This document shows positions 16,373 through 18,254 of a DNA stretch of 18,254 nt, piece after piece. Each line of letters starts with the position of its first letter. Position 1 is the stretch's first letter. Origin of the DNA: Synergistaceae bacterium (GTDB taxonomy: Bacteria; Synergistota; Synergistia; Synergistales; Aminobacteriaceae); NCBI GenBank assembly GCA_017455085.1, contig JAFTBT010000079.1, forward strand, positions 1-18,254. The letters run 5' to 3'. The notes below the pieces were generated by a model. It was given only the letters and a program-made list of their open reading frames with translations, searched no databases and was not told where the DNA came from. A program made the translations under genes and the position numbers.

Positions 16373-17461
16373 TTACTTGTGGAATACGTCGCTGAATATG
16401 TCCTTGAGGGTCGGCATCTTGTCCGGCTCTATTTTTGCTATGTCTATCTTCCAGCCGGTGAGTTTTGCTGCAAGTCTCACGTTCTGCCCGGATTTCCCGA
16501 TTGCAAGCGATAACTGGTCAGGATACACGTACACAGTAACGGCCTTTTCTGTGTCGAGTACTGGCTCAATTCTGGCTATCTGTGCCGGAACTAAAGCATT
16601 CTTGATGTATGTCATCATGTCCTGACTGTAGAGTACTGCGTCAACTTTTTCGCCGTTAAGCTCCGTGCTGACTGCCTTAATCCTCACGCCTCCGTTGCCT
16701 ATACATGCGCCCACAGGGTCAACATTCGGGTCAAGGCTCGTCAACGAAACTTTCGCTCTAGCTCCGCCGTCTCTGGCTATGTCGTGAATCTCCACGATGC
16801 CCTGATGGATTTCCGGTATCTCCAGTTCCATGAGTCGCCTCAACAGTCCGGGATGTGTCCTTGAGACGGTGATGCCTGGGCCTTTTGCGTGTTCATTGAC
16901 TGCCAGAACGTAGAACTTCATCACTGCACCGAGAGTATATTTTTCGCCCTTGATGCGTTCCTTTTTCGGGAGAGCTGCTTCGGCTTTGTCATTGAGCTTC
17001 ACGATGATTTGGTCACCGTCAATTTTGTAGATCACTCCGCTGAGCATATCGCCTATTTTGTCCTTGAACGCGCTGCACTCTGCTTTGACTGCCTCGTCCC
17101 TGAGTCTCTGCGTGATGACTTGGCGGGCTGTCTGTGCGGCGATGCGTCCGAAGTTTTCCGGGTTGCGCTCGATCTTGACTGTTCCGCCTATCTCTGCTGA
17201 AGGGTCTATAGCTTTTGCGTCCCTGAGAGTAATTTCTGTGTCCTTGTTCTCCACTTCCTCAACAACTTTGCGAATCTCGTTGACGATAATATCTCCTGTT
17301 TCTGGAAGTATACGGATCTCTGTCTTCTGTTCGCCGGGGTGGAACTTGCTGTATGCGGATAATAATGCTGTCTCCAGCGTTGAGATTATCACCCCGGCAT
17401 CTAGTCCCCGTGCTTCCGAAACTGCATTAAGAGCACTGATAAAGTCGTGTCCCAAACGCAT
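16373..17461 (-). CDS. nusA: Transcription termination/antitermination factor NusA
   Basis: A 362-residue NusA that binds RNA polymerase and nascent RNA and modulates pausing, termination and antitermination. Domain order: N-terminal RNAP-binding domain (about 1-125), S1 domain (about 130-200, GDMLSGVIYKIDGDQIIVKL), KH1 (DPNVDPVGACIGNGGVRIKAV) and KH2 (LSLAIGKSGQNVRLAAKLTGW). The length is that of the short form without the C-terminal acidic repeats of enterobacteria. The ATG shares its A with the rimP stop (TAATG), so the two are translationally coupled. Confidence 0.97.
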   Translation of the reverse strand: MRLGHDFISALNAVSEARGLDAGVIISTLETALLSAYSKFHPGEQKTEIRILPETGDIIVNEIRKVVEEVENKDTEITLRDAKAIDPSAEIGGTVKIERNPENFGRIAAQTARQVITQRLRDEAVKAECSAFKDKIGDMLSGVIYKIDGDQIIVKLNDKAEAALPKKERIKGEKYTLGAVMKFYVLAVNEHAKGPGITVSRTHPGLLRRLMELEIPEIHQGIVEIHDIARDGGARAKVSLTSLDPNVDPVGACIGNGGVRIKAVSTELNGEKVDAVLYSQDMMTYIKNALVPAQIARIEPVLDTEKAVTVYVYPDQLSLAIGKSGQNVRLAAKLTGWKIDIAKIEPDKMPTLKDIFSDVFHK

Positions 17462-17955
17462 TATTTCTTCCTCCCTTTTTTGTCGTGCTTGTCATTGTCA
17501 AACCTGAATACCAGATTTGCCCCCTTTATGTTCGTGAAAGGTATGTTGTAATTCTCATCTTCGCATTGCAGTTCAACACACCCTTCGTTGATTCCGATAA
17601 TGATACCTGTGAAGGTTTTTCTGCCCTCGATCGGATCGGAGAGCCTGAGTCTAGCTTCCTTGCCTGAAAATCTCTCGTAGTCGCTGAGCTTGTACAGCGG
17701 CCTTTCGACTCCCGGAGAACTGACCTCCAGATAGTAGCGGCCCTTTCCGGTCTCTGGGATGTCTGGGCTTTCGTCTAGGAACTTGTTGACGCGCTTTGAG
17801 ACCTTTTCGCAGTCGTCTACGTTGATTCCGCCGAGTGTGTCAATGAGAATCTGAAGGCGTAATTTTCCGGCATCGTTTTTGATTCCGGTGTGAACGCATT
17901 CATAGCCCAAACCTGTAACAATATTTTCAATAGAATGCAAAAAATTATCGTCCAT
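17461..17955 (-). CDS. rimP: Ribosome maturation factor RimP
   Basis: A 164-residue RimP, which assists 30S assembly. The N-terminal domain carries the family motif YYLEVSSPGVERPLYKLSDYERF at about residues 79-101, and the C-terminal SH3-like domain ends in FTNIKGANLVFRF plus a basic tail (KHDKKGRKK). AGGA lies seven bases before the ATG at 17955. It is the first gene of the long minus-strand train, next to a good promoter and a leader hairpin. Its stop overlaps the nusA start. Confidence 0.95.
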   Translation of the reverse strand: MDDNFLHSIENIVTGLGYECVHTGIKNDAGKLRLQILIDTLGGINVDDCEKVSKRVNKFLDESPDIPETGKGRYYLEVSSPGVERPLYKLSDYERFSGKEARLRLSDPIEGRKTFTGIIIGINEGCVELQCEDENYNIPFTNIKGANLVFRFDNDKHDKKGRKK

Positions 17956-17963
17956 GATTTAGT

Positions 17964-18006
17964 CCTGTAATAAAAGAAGGAGAGGGTTGATGTTCCCGCT
18001 CCTTCC
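17964..18006 (-). terminator. Terminator-like hairpin in the rimP-nusA leader (possible attenuator)
   Basis: On the minus strand GAAGGAG (18005-17999) pairs with CTCCTTC (17982-17976). After a one-base mismatch an inner GGG/CCC closes an eight-base loop. The stem is followed by TTTTATTACAGG. It lies between the promoter at 18035-18063 and the rimP start, so a fraction of transcripts could end here. NusA, encoded by the second gene, acts at such hairpins. Confidence 0.5.
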
Positions 18007-18034
18007 ACAATGTTAGTATTATGAAATTGGCTGC

Positions 18035-18063
18035 ATTATACGCGGAAAAAATCCCCCTTGCAA
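18035..18063 (-). promoter_or_regulatory. Sigma-70 promoter of the rimP-nusA-infB operon
   Basis: On the minus strand TTGCAA (18058-18063) is followed after exactly 17 bases by a perfect TATAAT (18035-18040). Transcription would start near 18028 and give a leader of about 73 bases before rimP. Confidence 0.75.
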
Positions 18064-18117
18064 GTTTTGGGCAGTTATGCAGTATCATCGTCTACAAACA
18101 ATCACAATGTTATTCAG

Positions 18118-18126
18118 TGATATACT
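18118..18126 (+). promoter_or_regulatory. Candidate extended -10 promoter for the gene at 18204
   Basis: TGA followed by TATACT (18121-18126, five of six to consensus) forms an extended -10. The -35 region is poor. It faces away from the rimP promoter, making this a divergent promoter region, and would give a leader of about 70 bases. Confidence 0.4.
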
Positions 18127-18203
18127 ATGCGCAATCCAAACAACTTTTGTTACAGCCTGCTTTAGGCATCACTAACTCTTTCACACAATAGGAGGTAATA
18201 TTC

Positions 18204-18254
18204 ATGCGCGCAACAAGGAAGTATATTGTTGCAGTACTTGCGTTTTTGTTCGCG
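18204..18254 (+). CDS. N-terminal fragment of a secreted or membrane protein (cut by window end)
   Basis: Seventeen codons are visible: MRATRKYIVAVLAFLFA. Basic residues followed by a hydrophobic stretch make this the start of a signal peptide or a first membrane span. A very strong ribosome binding site, AGGAGG at 18190-18195, lies eight bases before the ATG. The rest lies beyond the window, so no function can be given. Confidence 0.75.
   Translation, partial: MRATRKYIVAVLAFLFA

Overview
This window looks like a chromosomal segment of a Gram-negative-type anaerobe, most likely of the phylum Synergistota (inference). The gene order rimP-nusA-infB-rbfA-nrnA-truB-ribF, the long-form HPF and a large secreted protein whose C-terminal region resembles surface proteins I associate with that phylum all fit. 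No rRNA, tRNA, CRISPR array or insertion sequence was seen.

Left part, plus strand (1-6041). A secreted protein of about 1,205 residues (7-3623) is split by a one-base frameshift near 770 and is followed by a strong intrinsic terminator. A 369-base gap with a candidate promoter and a hairpin leads to an AroB-family protein (3993-5057) that lacks several canonical active-site residues. The next 450 bases hold three 23-24-base imperfect repeats running into about 18 tandem 15-base units (5126-5395). The long-form ribosome hibernation factor hpf (5508-6041) follows, and a bidirectional terminator (6103-6130) closes this side.

Right part, minus strand (17955 down to 6175). A dense gene train runs from a good sigma-70 promoter at 18035-18063 and a terminator-like leader hairpin. 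It encodes rimP, nusA, infB, rbfA, nrnA, truB, ribF, tatD, tgt and tsaC/sua5, then a multi-domain membrane protein (zinc ribbon, SH3b, BamE-like C-terminus). Most junctions overlap or nearly touch, which implies translational coupling. Functionally this is a translation and RNA-maturation operon: 30S maturation (RimP, RbfA), initiation (IF2), transcription elongation/termination (NusA), nanoRNA/pApA turnover (NrnA), tRNA modification (TruB, Tgt, TsaC) and FMN/FAD synthesis (RibF). ylxR and ylxQ are absent between nusA and infB.

At the right edge a divergent gene starts at 18204 with a strong ribosome binding site and the first 17 residues of a signal peptide.

The least ordinary signals are the AroB-like protein without canonical metal and catalytic residues, the 15-base satellite array before hpf, a repeat- and palindrome-rich N-terminal extension in nrnA, and the leader hairpin of the rimP-nusA operon. 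I saw no clear multi-gene novel system such as a defence or biosynthetic island.
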